DNA of 64,000 bases from Pyrus communis. Taxonomy: Eukaryota; Streptophyta; Magnoliopsida; Rosales; Rosaceae. Positions 34,801 to 46,892 of the stretch are shown here, in pieces. The stretch covers positions 8,401,751 through 8,465,750 of the forward strand of contig NC_084810.1 of assembly GCF_963583255.1 (NCBI RefSeq), written 5' to 3'. How positions within the stretch are numbered: position 1 is the first letter of the stretch; each line of letters begins with the position of its first letter. The translations under genes were made by a program, and so were the position numbers. Under the pieces are notes generated by a model. The model was not told the DNA's origin and ran no database searches. It saw only the letters and a list, made by a program, of their open reading frames with translations.

Positions 34801-36412
34801 CATTCAGAGATCAAGTAACGGGACATAGCTTTTCAACGGTTATAAATGAAAAATCACGATTTAACGGTTATTTTAACTCCGATTTTGATGATTTTTTATA
34901 ACTACACTCCTTGATCCTATATGAATACAATGAATGAATTCGATCTTCAATTTAAAATATTTACACAAGTGGATACCACAAAATCTTATGTTATACTTAA
35001 TAAAAGTATAAATAAACTCTAAGTGTTAGTCAATCTATCGTTTTACGAATTCTCCAAAACTAATTTCAACGATCCAAACCGTCAAAATTGTTTGTATATG
35101 CTTGGAGATCACATCAGCAAAAAATCACAAAAAAAAAACATTCAGAGATCAAGTAACGGGACAAAGCTTTTCAACGGTTATAAACGAAAAATCACGATTT
35201 AACGGTTATTTTAACTCCGATTTTGATGATTTTTTATAACTACACTCCTTGACCCTATATGAATACAATGAATGAATTCGATCTTCAATTTAAAATATTT
35301 ACACAAGTGGATACCACAAAATCTTATGTTATACTTAATAAAAGTATAAATAAACTCTAAGCGTTAGTCAATCTATCGTTTTACGAATTCTCCAAAACTA
35401 ATTTCAACGATCCAAACCGTCAAAATTGTTTGTATATGCTTGGAGATCACATCAGCAAAAAATCACAAAAAAAAAACATTCAGAGATCAAGTAACGGGAC
35501 AAAGCTTTTCAACGGTTATAAATGAAAAATCACGATTTAACGGTTATTTTAACTCCAATTTTGATGATTTTTTATAACTACACTCCTTGACCCTATATGA
35601 ATACAATGAATGAATTCGATCTTCAATTTAAAATATTTACACAAGTGGATACCACAAAATCTTATGTTATACTTAATAAAAGTATAAATAAACTCTAAGT
35701 GTTAGTCAATCTATCGTTTTACGAATTCTCCAAAACTAATTTCAACGATCCAAACCATCAAAATTGTTTGTATATGTTTGGAGATCACATCAGCAAAAAA
35801 TCACAAAAAAAAAAACATTCAGAGATCAAGTAACGGGACAAAGCTTTTCAACGGTTATAAACGAAAAATCACGATTTAACGGTTATTTTAACTCCGATTT
35901 TGATGATTTTTTATAACTACACTCCTTGACCCTATATGAATACAATGAATGAATTCGATCTTCAATTTAAAATATTTACACAAGTGGATACCACAAAATC
36001 TTATGTTATACTTAATAAAAGTATAAATAAACTCTAAGTGTTAGTCAATCTTAAAAACAAAAACTCTTTATCCTTGCACATTTAATATTTGTAATAGATT
36101 AGTAGTGTATGTATTATTTTTTTTATTAGGCTTTCATTTTCGAGTGTAGATATAGTACTTGAACGAGAAATGTTTTAATGTTTTCAAGTAATATTTATGT
36201 CGCAATGTGTGGTATGTGCAAATTTAAAAAAAAATATATTTTTTTCTTAACGGGTCATAACGGGTCGGGTCACTTTACCCGTTGGGTAAAGTGACACGAC
36301 CTGTTAAGGACCCGTTAAGATAACGGGTGTGACACGACACGACCCGTTAAGATAACAGGTGTTACACGAAAACGACACGAACACGACAGACACGACCCGT
36401 TTGCCAGGTCTA
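31880..36412. mobile_element. hAT non-autonomous element carrying a satellite array
   Basis: Termini TAGACCTGGCAATTTCTGAC and GTTTGCCAGGTCTA, with a perfect 8-bp duplication ATTTCACA (31872-31879 and 36413-36420). Subterminal regions are rich in CACGAC and CGGGT words (ACCCGACACGACACG near 31912; AACGGGTCATAACGGGTCGG near 36248). Between AT-rich shoulders lies the ~339-bp tandem array at 32630-36050. There is no transposase. A second family member is at 57895-60350 in inverted orientation. Confidence 0.92.
32630..36050. repeat. Tandem array of ~339-bp repeat with dimeric higher-order structure
   Basis: Ten units and a partial. The AAACTCTAAG landmark occurs at 32642, 32981, 33318, 33658, 33996, 34336, 34674, 35014, 35352, 35690 and 36029 (spacings 337-340). 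From the third unit on, two variants alternate. One has GTGTTAG, a pure A10 run, AAACGAAAAATC and CCTTGACCC. The other has GCGTTAG, a run broken by G, AAATGAAAAATC and CCTTGATCC. The penultimate full unit (from 35352) is a hybrid of both types. No coding function; short frames inside are by-products. Confidence 0.95.
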
Positions 36413-37392
36413 ATTTCACAGCTGCTTATTCTCACAACACAGCAGAAGCAGTTTTTTTTCAAAGCACAGCAATATCAAACCAGCCCTACATCCAGTTATT
36501 GTTTCTTGAGTCTTGAATGTGATTTGCTTATCTAAGTTATCAAAACTTGTATGCTAGAGTATAAGGGAGTTTCACGTAATAGTTATTCACTTATATTCAC
36601 AAGTAGTGGAGATTGCTAGTCACAATCGTGTTAAGTGAATCCTTGGCATAAGTCGCATGCGTTTCATAGTGATGAATGCCTTGTCAATGCTTATGATTTT
36701 CACAAAACTTAATGACTTTTGATATGTATCTTTATTATGCATTTCATATAAAGAACTTGAGAAAGATAATTTGGTTGTAATTCGTATTCATTCAATTCAA
36801 TGAAATAAGGAAAATTTGGTGGTTAGTTGTGCAATGCAATTAACTTGGGGCATTGTCATTCATAGTCTAAAGGAATAATAACTAGAAATTGGTTTATATG
36901 AAAATGTCATGTGTGGAGAAAGACCCTCTAACTAGCCTTTCACCCATTTAATTCACCCAAATTCGTTTTTACAAAGTGTTTTATGCAAAGTTTCTGTTTT
37001 AAGTTTTAAATTCGTCAAAAACAATCCCCCTTTCATTTAGTCTTGTTATTTGAGTCAAAATCTGTTTTCTTTTAGTCTTTTGAGTCAAGTTAAGTTTTAT
37101 TTTCGTCAAAATCACTTGTTAGGTCTAGAATTGAGTCTTTTTTTATTGTTTGTTGTTGTTTTGAGTGTTTTAAGTTAGTTTTGAGTCTATAAAGTCTAGT
37201 TTAGTGATTTTGAGTCTTATTTGTGTTGATTAGCATCCCTAGTTAATCCCCTGTCTACAATTGTCACAAATAGGGTTTAATTTGTGTGTCAAAGTGTGTA
37301 GTGTGTTTCTATGTGTCTTTTTGTTTGTGTTTTTCCATGCCCTTTAAAGTGGTTGTTGATTTGTTTCTGTTCTTTGTTTCAGGTACTAGTTT

Positions 37393-40001
37393 ATGACTCG
37401 TCGTTCTCAACCTATTCGTGCAAATATATTGGATTTTGACAACGATTTTGAACGAACTTTGAGAAGAAAAAGGAAGCAACTAGAACTTAATCCACCTAGT
37501 TCAAGTTCAAAAGCTGAATCTGAATTTGAAGAAGAAGAAAGCATGGTGGCGGACAATCAAACAATCAAAGAACTTTCGGCCTCGGGATTAGACAATGTCG
37601 TGCCTTTCTGCATTCAATATCCTATGGCAGCTCAAGGCAAGACCGATGAGTTCGAATTGAAGTCTAGCTTGTTGCATCATATTCCTAAATACCATGGGCT
37701 GTCCATGGAAGATCCAAACAAGCATCTTAAGGAGTTTGAAGTGGTATGTTCAAGCATGACACCCATCAATGTCGATGGGAACATTTTGTAGATGAAGCCC
37801 TTTCCATTCTCTCTTTTGGAAAAGGCTAAAGATTGGTTATACGAATTGGCACCCGGAACCGTCACTTCTTGGGAAAGCATGAAGGGAGCATTCTTAGAGA
37901 AATTCTTCCCAACTTCAAGAGTGATTCTTTTGAGGAAGAAAATTAGTGGCATTCAACAAAACCAAGGGGAGTCTTTTCCAGCGTATTGTGAACGTTTCAA
38001 GACTCTAGTTGCATCATGCTCTCAACATCAAATGAAGGAAGAAATTTTAATTCAATATTTCTACGAATGACTCCTTCCAATTGAGAGACAAATGCTAGAT
38101 GCTTCAGCGGGAGGTGCTTTGGTTGACAAAACACTGGTGGCTGCCAAGGTCTTAATTGCAAATCGAGCCTTGAATGCACAACAATACGAAGGTGTTGGAC
38201 AAAGAGACTCCCCACGGCAGCAAGTCCATGAGGTAAGTTCAATAGCCGAAATTCAATCTCAATTAGCTAACCTCACTATGCTTGTATCTCAGGTTGCCGA
38301 AGGATGCAAAGTGCAAGGAAGTACACCAAGTGTGTGTGGCGTGTGCTCTATTCAAGGGCACCTCAATGATCAATGTCCTTAATTAATAGAGAATGGAGGA
38401 TGGGAAAACGCCAATGCCATAGGTTATCAAGGACAAAATCAGCAAATGAATGATCCATACTCAAGTACATACAATCCGAGATTGAGAGATCACCCAAATT
38501 TCAAGTAAAGGGAGCCTTAACAACCTTAACAACAAGGAGGATTTCGTCCCCCACCCCCTAGGATATATCAAAGGCCGTTCGTACAATCTCAACCTCAATC
38601 ACAAACTGCCCAACAAAACTCAAGTTCGCTAATGAATAATGATAATGTCCTTCAATTACTAACTACTTTGTCGTAAGGACTACAAAATCAAGCCAAAGAG
38701 ATGGGATAAGTGAAGAAGCAAATTGGGTAGATGGCGAAGTTCATGGGGCAGTTTCGAGAGGAAGGCAAACTACCTAGCTCAACCATTGTCAATCCAAAAG
38801 GAGGTTTTGAAACCGCTAAGGCTATCACCTTGAGAAGTGGCAAGGAAGTTGGAATCCACCCCAAACCATACCAAGCAAGTCAAAAAGGGGATGAAAAGTT
38901 GTTGCTTGAAGAAGAAGAAGTGGACAAGGCCACGGCAAGGGTAGAGGAAACCTTGTCGTAGCTCCCTAGTGTACCAAAATCGTCCCAAACTACCAAGGTA
39001 AGTCCAAATTCGAATTTTTCTAGTTCTATTCCACTAAATGTGCCCTTTCCTAGCAGGTTTAAGCAATCAAAGAAAGAAGAGAATGAGAAAGACATTCTGG
39101 AAACCTTTAGGAGAGTTCAAGTCAATATCCCGCTCCTTGATGCAATCAAGCAAGTTCCTAAGTATGCTAAATTCTTGAACGAGCTTTGCACAACCAGGAA
39201 GAGGATTTCGAACAAGGAGGTGGTCCAGGTAAATGAGAATGTTTTTACGGTGTTACAAAGAAAACTACCACCTAAATCCAAGGATTCGGGTAGCTTTACA
39301 ATTCCTTGTGTTATTGGCAATACTAAGTTTAAACATGCTATGCTAGACTTAGGAGCTTCAATAATGTCATGCCTTACTCAATTTATGCATCTATGAACTT
39401 AGGAGAGCATAAAAATGATGGTGTGATTATCCAATTGGCCGATCGTTCTAATGCTTATCCAAAAGGAGTTTTGGAAGATGTTTTGGTGCAGGTTAACAAT
39501 TTGATCTTTCTAGCGGACTTTTACGTACTTGACATGGAAGATTCAACCCATTCTACGCCATTGCCGATCCTACTTGGGAGACCTTTCATGAAAACAGCCC
39601 GCACCAAGATTGATGTGTCCAAGGGGACTTTAACGATGGAATTTGATGGAGAAGTTATTAATTTTAATCTTTCTGAAACTATTAAATATCCTAAAGATGA
39701 TCATTCTTGTTTTTCTATTGATGTATTTGATTCATTGGTGCAGGACTATCTTGATTCGTTGGACAAAGATCCCTTTGAAACAACAATTGCCGAGGGATTG
39801 GGCTTAAAACCCAATCTGGCCGTGCATAATGATGAAGTTGGCGAGATGGTGGTTGCACTTGAATCATCACCACAATATCAAAGTAAGCCTCCAATCCCAA
39901 TTTCAATTCCCGTTTCTACTAACAAATTGTTACCTTCAGTGATTCAAGCACCCATTCTTGAACTTAAACCTTTGCGAAGTCATTTGAAGTATGTTCATTA
40001 G
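37393..40001 (+). pseudogene. Athila-like gag and protease, broken
   Basis: Gag begins at ATG 37393. The capsid-like part includes YHGLSMEDPNKHLKEFE and WESMKGAFLEKFFP. A CCHC knuckle (CGVCSIQGHLNDQC) lies near 38335-38376. The frame holds ten stops between 37789 and 38961, among them TAG 37789, TGA 38068, TAA 38380, and TAA at 38506, 38518, 38527, 38674 and 38707. The protease segment has LDLGAS near 39347 and, after a 1-nt frameshift around 39365, continues as MPYSIYASMNLG and LPILLGRPFM to a TAG at 39999-40001. Products would be the capsid protein and the maturation protease of the particle; none can be made. Confidence 0.88.
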
Positions 40002-40016
40002 GGTGACAAAGAAACG

Positions 40017-42918
40017 TTGCTTGTCATTGTTTCTTCATCACTCATGGCAATGAAGGAGGAGAAATTTGTTCGAGTGTTGAAAGAGCACAAAACAGCCATA
40101 GGATGGACCTTGGCCGACATTAAAGGAATTAGCCCTACAACATGCATGCATCGCATACTTCTAGAGAAGGGGGCTAAACCAACTCGAGAGGCTCAACATC
40201 GACTCAACCCTCCAATGATGGAAGTTGTGAAAAAAGAGATTATCAAATTACTTGATTGTGGAGTGATTTATCCTATCTCAGATAGCCGTTGGGTTTCACC
40301 AGTTCAAGTTGTGCCAAAGAAATCCAGAGTGACAGTGGTGAAGAATGCCAAGAATGAGCTTGTGCCAACACGTATCCAAACTGGTTGGAGAGTTTGCATT
40401 AATTATAGGAAGCTCAATGCCACCACAAGGAAGGATCACTTCCTTTTGCCGTTCATTGATCAAATGCTTGAAAGGTTAGCCGGTCATTCTTTTCATTGTT
40501 TTCTTGATGGTTATTCGGGATATAATCAAATTGTCATAGCTCTGGATGACCAAGAAAATACCATTTTCATGTGTCCATTTGGTACTTTTGCTTATCGTCG
40601 CATGTCATTCGGTTTATGCAATGAACCTGCCACCTTTCAAAGATGCATGGTAAGTATATTTTTAGATTTTGTGGAGAAGATTATTGAAGTTTTCTTGGAT
40701 GATTTTAGTGTATTTGGTGATTCGTTTGATGATTGTTTACATAATCTCACTTTAATCTTGAAATGATGCATTGAAACTAACCTTGTTTTAAATTGGGAAA
40801 AATGTCATTTCATGGTAAAACAAGGCATAAGTCTAGGGCATATAATTTCGGCCAAGGGTATTGAGGTTGATAAATCAAAAATAGATCTTGTACGCTACTT
40901 ACCCTCTCCTACTTTGGTTAGAAAGGTTCGTTTTTTTCTTGGACATGCAGGATTCTATAGGCGATTCATCAAGGACTTTTCAAAGATTTCCAACCCCCTT
41001 TGCCGACTTCTCCAAAATGATTTCCAATTCAAGTTCGATGAGGAATGTAAGAAGGCCTTCAAACACCTCAAAGAGATGCTCACTTCGGCCCTTATCATTG
41101 TTCCACCTTATTGGAGCCTTCCTTTTGAGCTTATGTGCGATGCCTCAGATTATGCATTAGGAGTTGTTTTAGGCCAAAGGAAGAACAAGCAGCCATATGT
41201 CATCTATTATGCATCCCAGACCTTGAATGATGCCCAATTGAACTACTCCATAATGGAAAAAAGAACTTCTTGTTGTTGTTTTTGCTTTAGATAAGTTTCG
41301 TTCTTATTTACTTGGCACTAAAAGAACTTGTTGTTGTTGTTTTTGCTTTAGATAAGTTTCGTTCTTATTTACTTGGCACTAAAGTTATAATTTACACTGA
41401 TCATGCAACGTTGAAGTATTTACTCACCAAGAAGGAGGCCAAACCAAGGCTTATTCTCTGGATGCTTCTACTTCAAGTGTTCGATATCGAAATCCGAGAT
41501 AAGAAATGAAGTGAAAACATGGTGGCTGACCACTTGAGTCGTATAGTGCATGAAGAAGATGTTGTGCCTATCCCAAAGACATTCCTAGATGAGCAGCTGT
41601 TGTTCATCGAGGTACGTGAACCATGGTATGCCGATTTAGTGAATTATTTGGTGTCTAAACAAGTTCCAAGCAACCTAAATAAGCACCAACGTGATAAACT
41701 TAAAAATGAGGCTCGGTTTTATGTGTGGGATGATCCTTATTTGTGGAAATATTGCGCTGATCAAATCATTCATAGGTGTGTGCATGAATCGAAGTTTAAT
41801 TCAATTTTAACTTTTGTCATACTTATGCATGTGGAGGTCACTTTGGCACTCAAAGGACTGCACGTAAAGTACTTGCATGTGATTTTTATTGGCCTACTAT
41901 CTTTAAGGATGCTAGAACTTTTTGCATAACATGTGACCGTTGTCAAAGAACCAGAAATATAGGTCCAAAAAACCAAATGCCGCAGACCCCTATCTATGGT
42001 GTTGAAATTTTTGATGTTTGGGGCATTGATTTTATGGGTCCTATTCTTTCATCTCATGGTTTCCTTTATATTTTACTTGCGGTTGATTATGTGTCAAAAT
42101 GGGTGGAAGCAAAAGCCATCCGTACTAATGATTCCAAAGTGATTGCACATTTTGTCAAAACTAACATATTTGCTAGATTTGGAATGCCAAGAGTTCTAAT
42201 AAGTGATGGAGGTTCCCATTTTTGCAATTGAACCATTCAAGCATTGCTCAAGAAATATAACGTCACACGTAAGGTGGCAACACCTTATCATCCTCAAACA
42301 AGTGGGCAAGCCGAGGTTTCTAATCGGGAAATCAAGCAGATTTTGGAGAAGACCGTTGGGCCAAACCGGAAGGATTGGAGCTTGCGTTTGAATGATGTAT
42401 TGTGGGCATATCGTACGACCTACAAAACACCAATTGGAATGTCCCCAATTCGGCTCATCTATGGGAAACCATGTCATCTTCCCGTTGAATTGGAGCACAA
42501 AGCATATTGGGCCGTCCAAACACTCAACATGGACATTAATGCCGCTGGAATCCATAGGAAGCTTCAATTGAATGAGCTTGAGGAGATAAGGCATGAAGCG
42601 TACGAGAACGCTTTTATTTACAAGGAGAAGTCAAAGGCATTCCATGACAAGATGATTTGTAGCAAGACGATTCTAGGGCAGAAAGTGCTATTCTTCAATT
42701 CCCGCCTTCGCTTATTTCTAGGTAAGTTACGTTCTAAATGGATTGGTGTGTTTGTTGTTACTAATGTATTTGCTTATGGTACAGTCCAAATTCAAAGTTT
42801 AAAGACCGGGAAATAGTTCAAAGTGAACGGTCATCGTTTGAAGCCATACTATGAGAACTTTAAGGAGCATGTCGTGGATGGTGCAACCTTCCATGTCGTG
42901 GGCTCCAATGAAGCTTAA
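40017..42918 (+). pseudogene. Athila-like pol (RT, RNase H, integrase), broken
   Basis: Reverse transcriptase at 40017-40766 has GWRVCINYRKLNA, CFLDGYSGYNQI, and FLDDFSVFG at the YXDD site (first residue Phe). After TGA 40764 the frame continues (NWEKCHFMVKQGISLGHII) into RNase H with MCDASDYALG, a ~60-bp tandem duplication at 41261-41381, then [15 protein letters not shown] and [11 protein letters not shown]. Another TGA near 41507 precedes MVADHLSRI. Integrase pieces are GIDFMGPI, LISDGGSHF, and [11 protein letters not shown] as the third catalytic segment, split by a frameshift near 41800 and a TGA at 42229-42231. The final stop is TAA 42916-42918. Confidence 0.88.
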
Positions 42919-44902
42919 GTGGAAGTATCGTCCGGCTAGAAGACGTTAAAGCAAGCGCTTCTTGGGAGGCAACCCATGCAAATAAAGAAGAACTAGGAAG
43001 CTCCAACACTCCATAACCAGATTTGCGTTCCTAAACCCTACTCTTTATTGCTTTTACTTTGCCATGTTTGTCATGTTTGTTAGTTGTGTTATTTGGTTGT
43101 TTCTTTGTGAGTCTATGCTTAAAACATTGAGGACAATGTTTGGTTTAAGTGTTGGGGGGGGGGGGTAAACAAGCTGTTTTTGCATGATTTTCGTGGGATT
43201 TTATCACCTATCACTTCTAAAGTTGTTACTCACTATTTTTAAGTGTTTTTAGTGTGTTTTGAAGTGTTTTTATGTGTCTTAAACAAAAAATCCGAAAATT
43301 TCAAAAAAATATCCAAAAAGAGTGTTTTAAAAACCCAAAAAGAGTTGTTTTTAGAGTCGTTTTTGTTTTTATGTTTGTTTGTGTCTTAGGATACCTTCTA
43401 ACACAATGATGAGGATTTGGTTTTTAATTGCATGACTGTTAAAGAAAGTTACAAACATGGAGGGAAGTTTGATATGCTCTTTGGTTTATGCTTAGTTGTA
43501 GTTGACATTTACGAATTCACATGTAATCACAAAGGAAAAAAAATCAGTTTTTGTAACATGCTTGAAGGAAGAAACTCAAACTGACGCTACAACCCTGAGA
43601 GACTTGAGCCTAAACTTTGTTTGGAGAGTTATTAATCTTAATATTCTTGTTTTCTAAAGTCATTGCATGATCTCATTATTCTTTGCTTGGTTGCTACTTA
43701 GAATGCATTTCATCACTATAGTTCCAAATACTAGAATTCATGCCCATTTCATTCAAAGCATAAAATTGATTAGCATAACAAGTAATAAGATGAAGTTGCT
43801 TACTTAAACCAAAGCCAAAAAGCCTTACCCTTTGCATATGTATTGTAGGTTTAAACCCTTTGAGCCTTAGTTAGCCTATTTTCTTTGTTAACCACATTAT
43901 CATTACCTAGCCTAGAATAGGACTATCCATACCCTTATTCTTAAAGGATAGTAAAGCATGACTTAGAGGGAATTCCTTTTGATCTAAAAATTACAAAAAA
44001 ACAAGTGTAGGGGAAGGATTTTCATGGAAATCTAGGAGGATGTATGATTTACGTGCCAAAGAAAAGAATAGGGTACGAAAGAAAAAAAAATGAAAAATAA
44101 AAATAAAAAAAGCGTGAAAAAGAAGAAAAAGTTGAAGAAAAGAAAGAAAATAAGTTGAAAATAAGTGAGAATGATCTCACAAGTATTGGTTGTTGAAGAA
44201 AAGGTCCAAAAGTTTGAATCTGGCCCTAAGTTTTGTGTGAATCGTCCCTTGGTGTTCAAAGTTGATTTATGCATTCAAAGGTGAATTCTAAGTGTTTATT
44301 TCATTACTTTGCTTACTATCACTTTAAGAACTTTTGTTTATCCTTACCTTTCTTTGTTAGCCAATACCTTAGCCCCATTACAACCCTTAGACTTCTATCT
44401 TGATTGCTATGTGTTTCAATATGTGGAGTTTAAAATTAGTTTGAGCATATGGTATCCCTGGTTCTCGCGTCTAAGCAGTGGCATTCCATTGATGAGATCA
44501 TAATCATATACATGTTAATAAATCTAGAAAATGCCTTCTTTGATTATACATATGTGAGTGCTAGTTTTCATGTTTACATCAACCTTCTCACATATACCTA
44601 GTGTAGGGAGTATAGTCAGAAAATCTGTGTGAAAACAGAGAGTATATCCAGTGAGGAATTGATGGATTCTCTAAGGCATGTTACTACATTCAAAATCATA
44701 TTTTAATTGATTAAATGCGAGCTAGTGAGTGGTGACTATGGTTAAGTATATGCTCGAGGGTAGGGATAATTAAAATCTATGTGAGTGGTGATCTTTAATA
44801 TGTCATGTTGCATTGGAAATCCCTGGGTAAATGTTGGAAGGTTTAGATTGTGTTTTGTTTGTTTTGTTTATTTCGTTTTGCTCGAGGACTAGCAAAAGCT
44901 AA
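42919..44902. other. Noncoding 3' region of Athila-like element
   Basis: Starts with the element-specific AAGCGCTTCTTGGGAGGCAA motif, contains a G10 run at 43155-43166 and an A/G-rich stretch at 44070-44165, and no sustained frame. Athila relatives may carry an env-like ORF here; none is recognisable. Confidence 0.6.
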
Positions 44903-44915
44903 GTGTGGGGGAATT
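44903..44915 (+). other. Polypurine tract of Athila-like element
   Basis: GTGTGGGGGAATT directly precedes the 3' LTR, the usual place and form in plant gypsy elements. Confidence 0.85.
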
Positions 44916-46892
44916 TGATAGGAGCATATTTATGCTACTTAGTTATGTTGTTTCCTTGCATTTAGTTAGTTAATTACTACTTATTATAGTCTTGTAAGCT
45001 ATTTTCGTATGTTGTAGGTCCTAATGGCAAAAGGAGCAAGAAAGTGCATTTTGGAGCCATTTGGAGCAGTTTTGGGCATCAATTGGATAGCTTATGAGTG
45101 GAGCAAGGTGGATGGACGAAATTGAAGTCAAGAGAGGCTAGGAAATGCTACAAATCTGGAGAAACAAGTTCAAATACAAAGAAGATAAGGAAAGAGCAAG
45201 AAATAAGGAACATTATCCAACCTTATCTTATCCTATCCTAACCAACCTTATCCTTTCCTAAATCTAGCATTATCCTATCTTTTCTTATCCAAATCAGTTT
45301 GTGCCTTAATTCTATCTATTTAGAAGGGATTAGTTATACATTTAAATACATAACAACAGATTCTAGAGACCTTATCCCTTGTGTGCCGCATATATGCCAT
45401 TCCTTGGTGGTTTAGGAGTTGTAATCCCTATCCTACACCTATGCCGTGTGTCCTTTTCCCCTTAGGTCCATAAATCTGTTCAAAAACATTCTTTCTAGAA
45501 GCCCTATCTTCCTCCTAAAAAGGTGCCGCACCTATTCCATCTAGAAATCCTAATCCCTGCTGTATATTCCCTATCCCTTTCCCCCTTGGTTTCTGCCAAA
45601 CCATAACCTTGTTCCCTTAGGATTGTGCAATCCTTTTTCCTTCAAAAATTGTGCAAAACCTAGCCTATAAATACAAGCCTTTTCCGCAGGTTTTAATCAT
45701 CCATTTACTCTTTCATTCATTCATACATTCAACCATCAAACATCATAATTCACACCACTTCACCCTAGTCTCGTAAGCAAGGAAGGAAGGAGAAGAGGAC
45801 TTGTGTAATCTGCCATCCAAGGGAGTGTCGTGCATGCCATTGGAGTGTGGAACGTTTCTGGGTTCTTTCTATCCTTAGTTTTCGTTTGATGTTTACTTTA
45901 ATTTGGTTTTCAATTATGATGAACATGTGGAACTAATTTCTTTATAGTTAGAGGTGAATTTGAAGCCATGATTATATGTTTTATATGAATTGATTACATC
46001 CAGTTATTGTTTCTTGAGTCTTGAATGTGATTTGCTTATCTAAGTTATCAAAACTTGTTTATGTGTGTTAGTTGAGGGTCGACACTTAATTTGCATGCAT
46101 GAATTTGATGCTAGAGTATAAGGGAGTTTTACGTAATAGTTATTCACTTATGTTCACAAGTAGTGGAGGTTGCTAGTCACAATCATGTTAAGTGAATCCT
46201 TGGCATAAGTCGCATGCTTTTCATAGTGATGAATGTCTTGTCAATGCTTATGATTTTCACAAAACTTAATGACTTTTGATATGTATCTTTATTATGCATT
46301 TCATATAAAGAACTTGAGAAAGATAATTTGGTTGTAATGCGTATTCATTCAATTCAATGAAATAAGGAAAATCTGATGGTTAGTTATGTGATGCAATTAA
46401 CTTGGGGCGTTGTCATTCATAGTCTAAAGGAATAATAACTGGACATTGGTTTATATGCATATGTCATGTGTGGAGAATGACCCTCTAACTAGCCTTTCAC
46501 CCATTTAAGTCACCCAAATTCGTTTTTACAAAGTGTTTTATGCAAAGTTTCTGTTTTAAGTTTTAAATTCGTCAAAAACAATCCCCCTTTCATTTAGTCT
46601 TGTTATTTGAGTCAAAATATGTTTTCTTTTAGTCTTTTGAGTCAAGTTCAATTTTATTTTCGTCAAAATCACTTGTTAGGCCTAGAATTGAGTCTTTTTT
46701 ATTGTTTGTTACTGTTTTGAGTGTTTTAAGTTAGTTTTGAGTGTATAGAGTCCAGTTTAGTGATTTTGAGTCTTATTTGTGTTGATTAGCATCCCTTGTT
46801 AATCCCCGGTCTAGAACGATCCCTACTTGCATATATACTACAATTGTCACAAAATAGGGTTTAATTTGTGTGTCAAGTTAATTTTCACATCA
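44916..46892 (+). repeat. 3' LTR of Athila-like element
   Basis: 1,977 bp, TGATAGGAGC to TTTTCACATCA, followed by GGGAT. It contains the empty site for the MITE nested in the 5' LTR. Differences from the 5' LTR are frequent (several within the first 120 bp), so this element is clearly older than the copia at 2334. Confidence 0.92.

Larger units (their letters stand above)
31603..36486. mobile_element. Harbinger/Tourist-like MITE, itself split by a hAT element
   Basis: Ends GACCTAGTTTGGTA and TATCAAACCAGCCC are imperfect inverted repeats, with TAC duplicated on either side (31600-31602 and 36487-36489). The 3' LTR of the host element shows the empty site GATTACATCCAG near 45990. Removing the inner hAT and its duplication leaves about 343 bp, rich in AGCTGCT/AGCAGC and poly-A/T words. 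The 3-bp duplication and GTTTGGTA ends suggest PIF/Harbinger, although TAC is not the usual TTA/TAA. Confidence 0.82.
30534..37292 (+). repeat. 5' LTR of Athila-like element, split and 3'-truncated
   Basis: About 1.87 kb of LTR sequence once the insertion 31603-36486 is set aside. Against the 3' LTR it lacks a ~51-bp segment near 36550, a ~30-bp segment near 37255 and the last ~16 bp. Homology ends at TTTGTGTGTCAA. No recognisable primer-binding site follows, so that junction was probably deleted. Confidence 0.88.
30534..46892 (+). mobile_element. Athila-like Ty3/gypsy LTR retrotransposon, decayed, with nested insertions
   Basis: LTRs begin TGATA(T/G)GAGCATATTTATG. A perfect 5-bp duplication GGGAT flanks the element (30529-30533 and 46893-46897). 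It spans 16.36 kb, of which 4.88 kb is a nested MITE/hAT complex in the 5' LTR, leaving about 11.5 kb. Gag, protease, RT, RNase H and integrase follow in gypsy order, then 2 kb without coding, then a polypurine tract. Long LTRs, the DLGAS protease motif and the RT sequence point to the Athila lineage. It is full of stops and frameshifts and cannot code. Confidence 0.92.
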
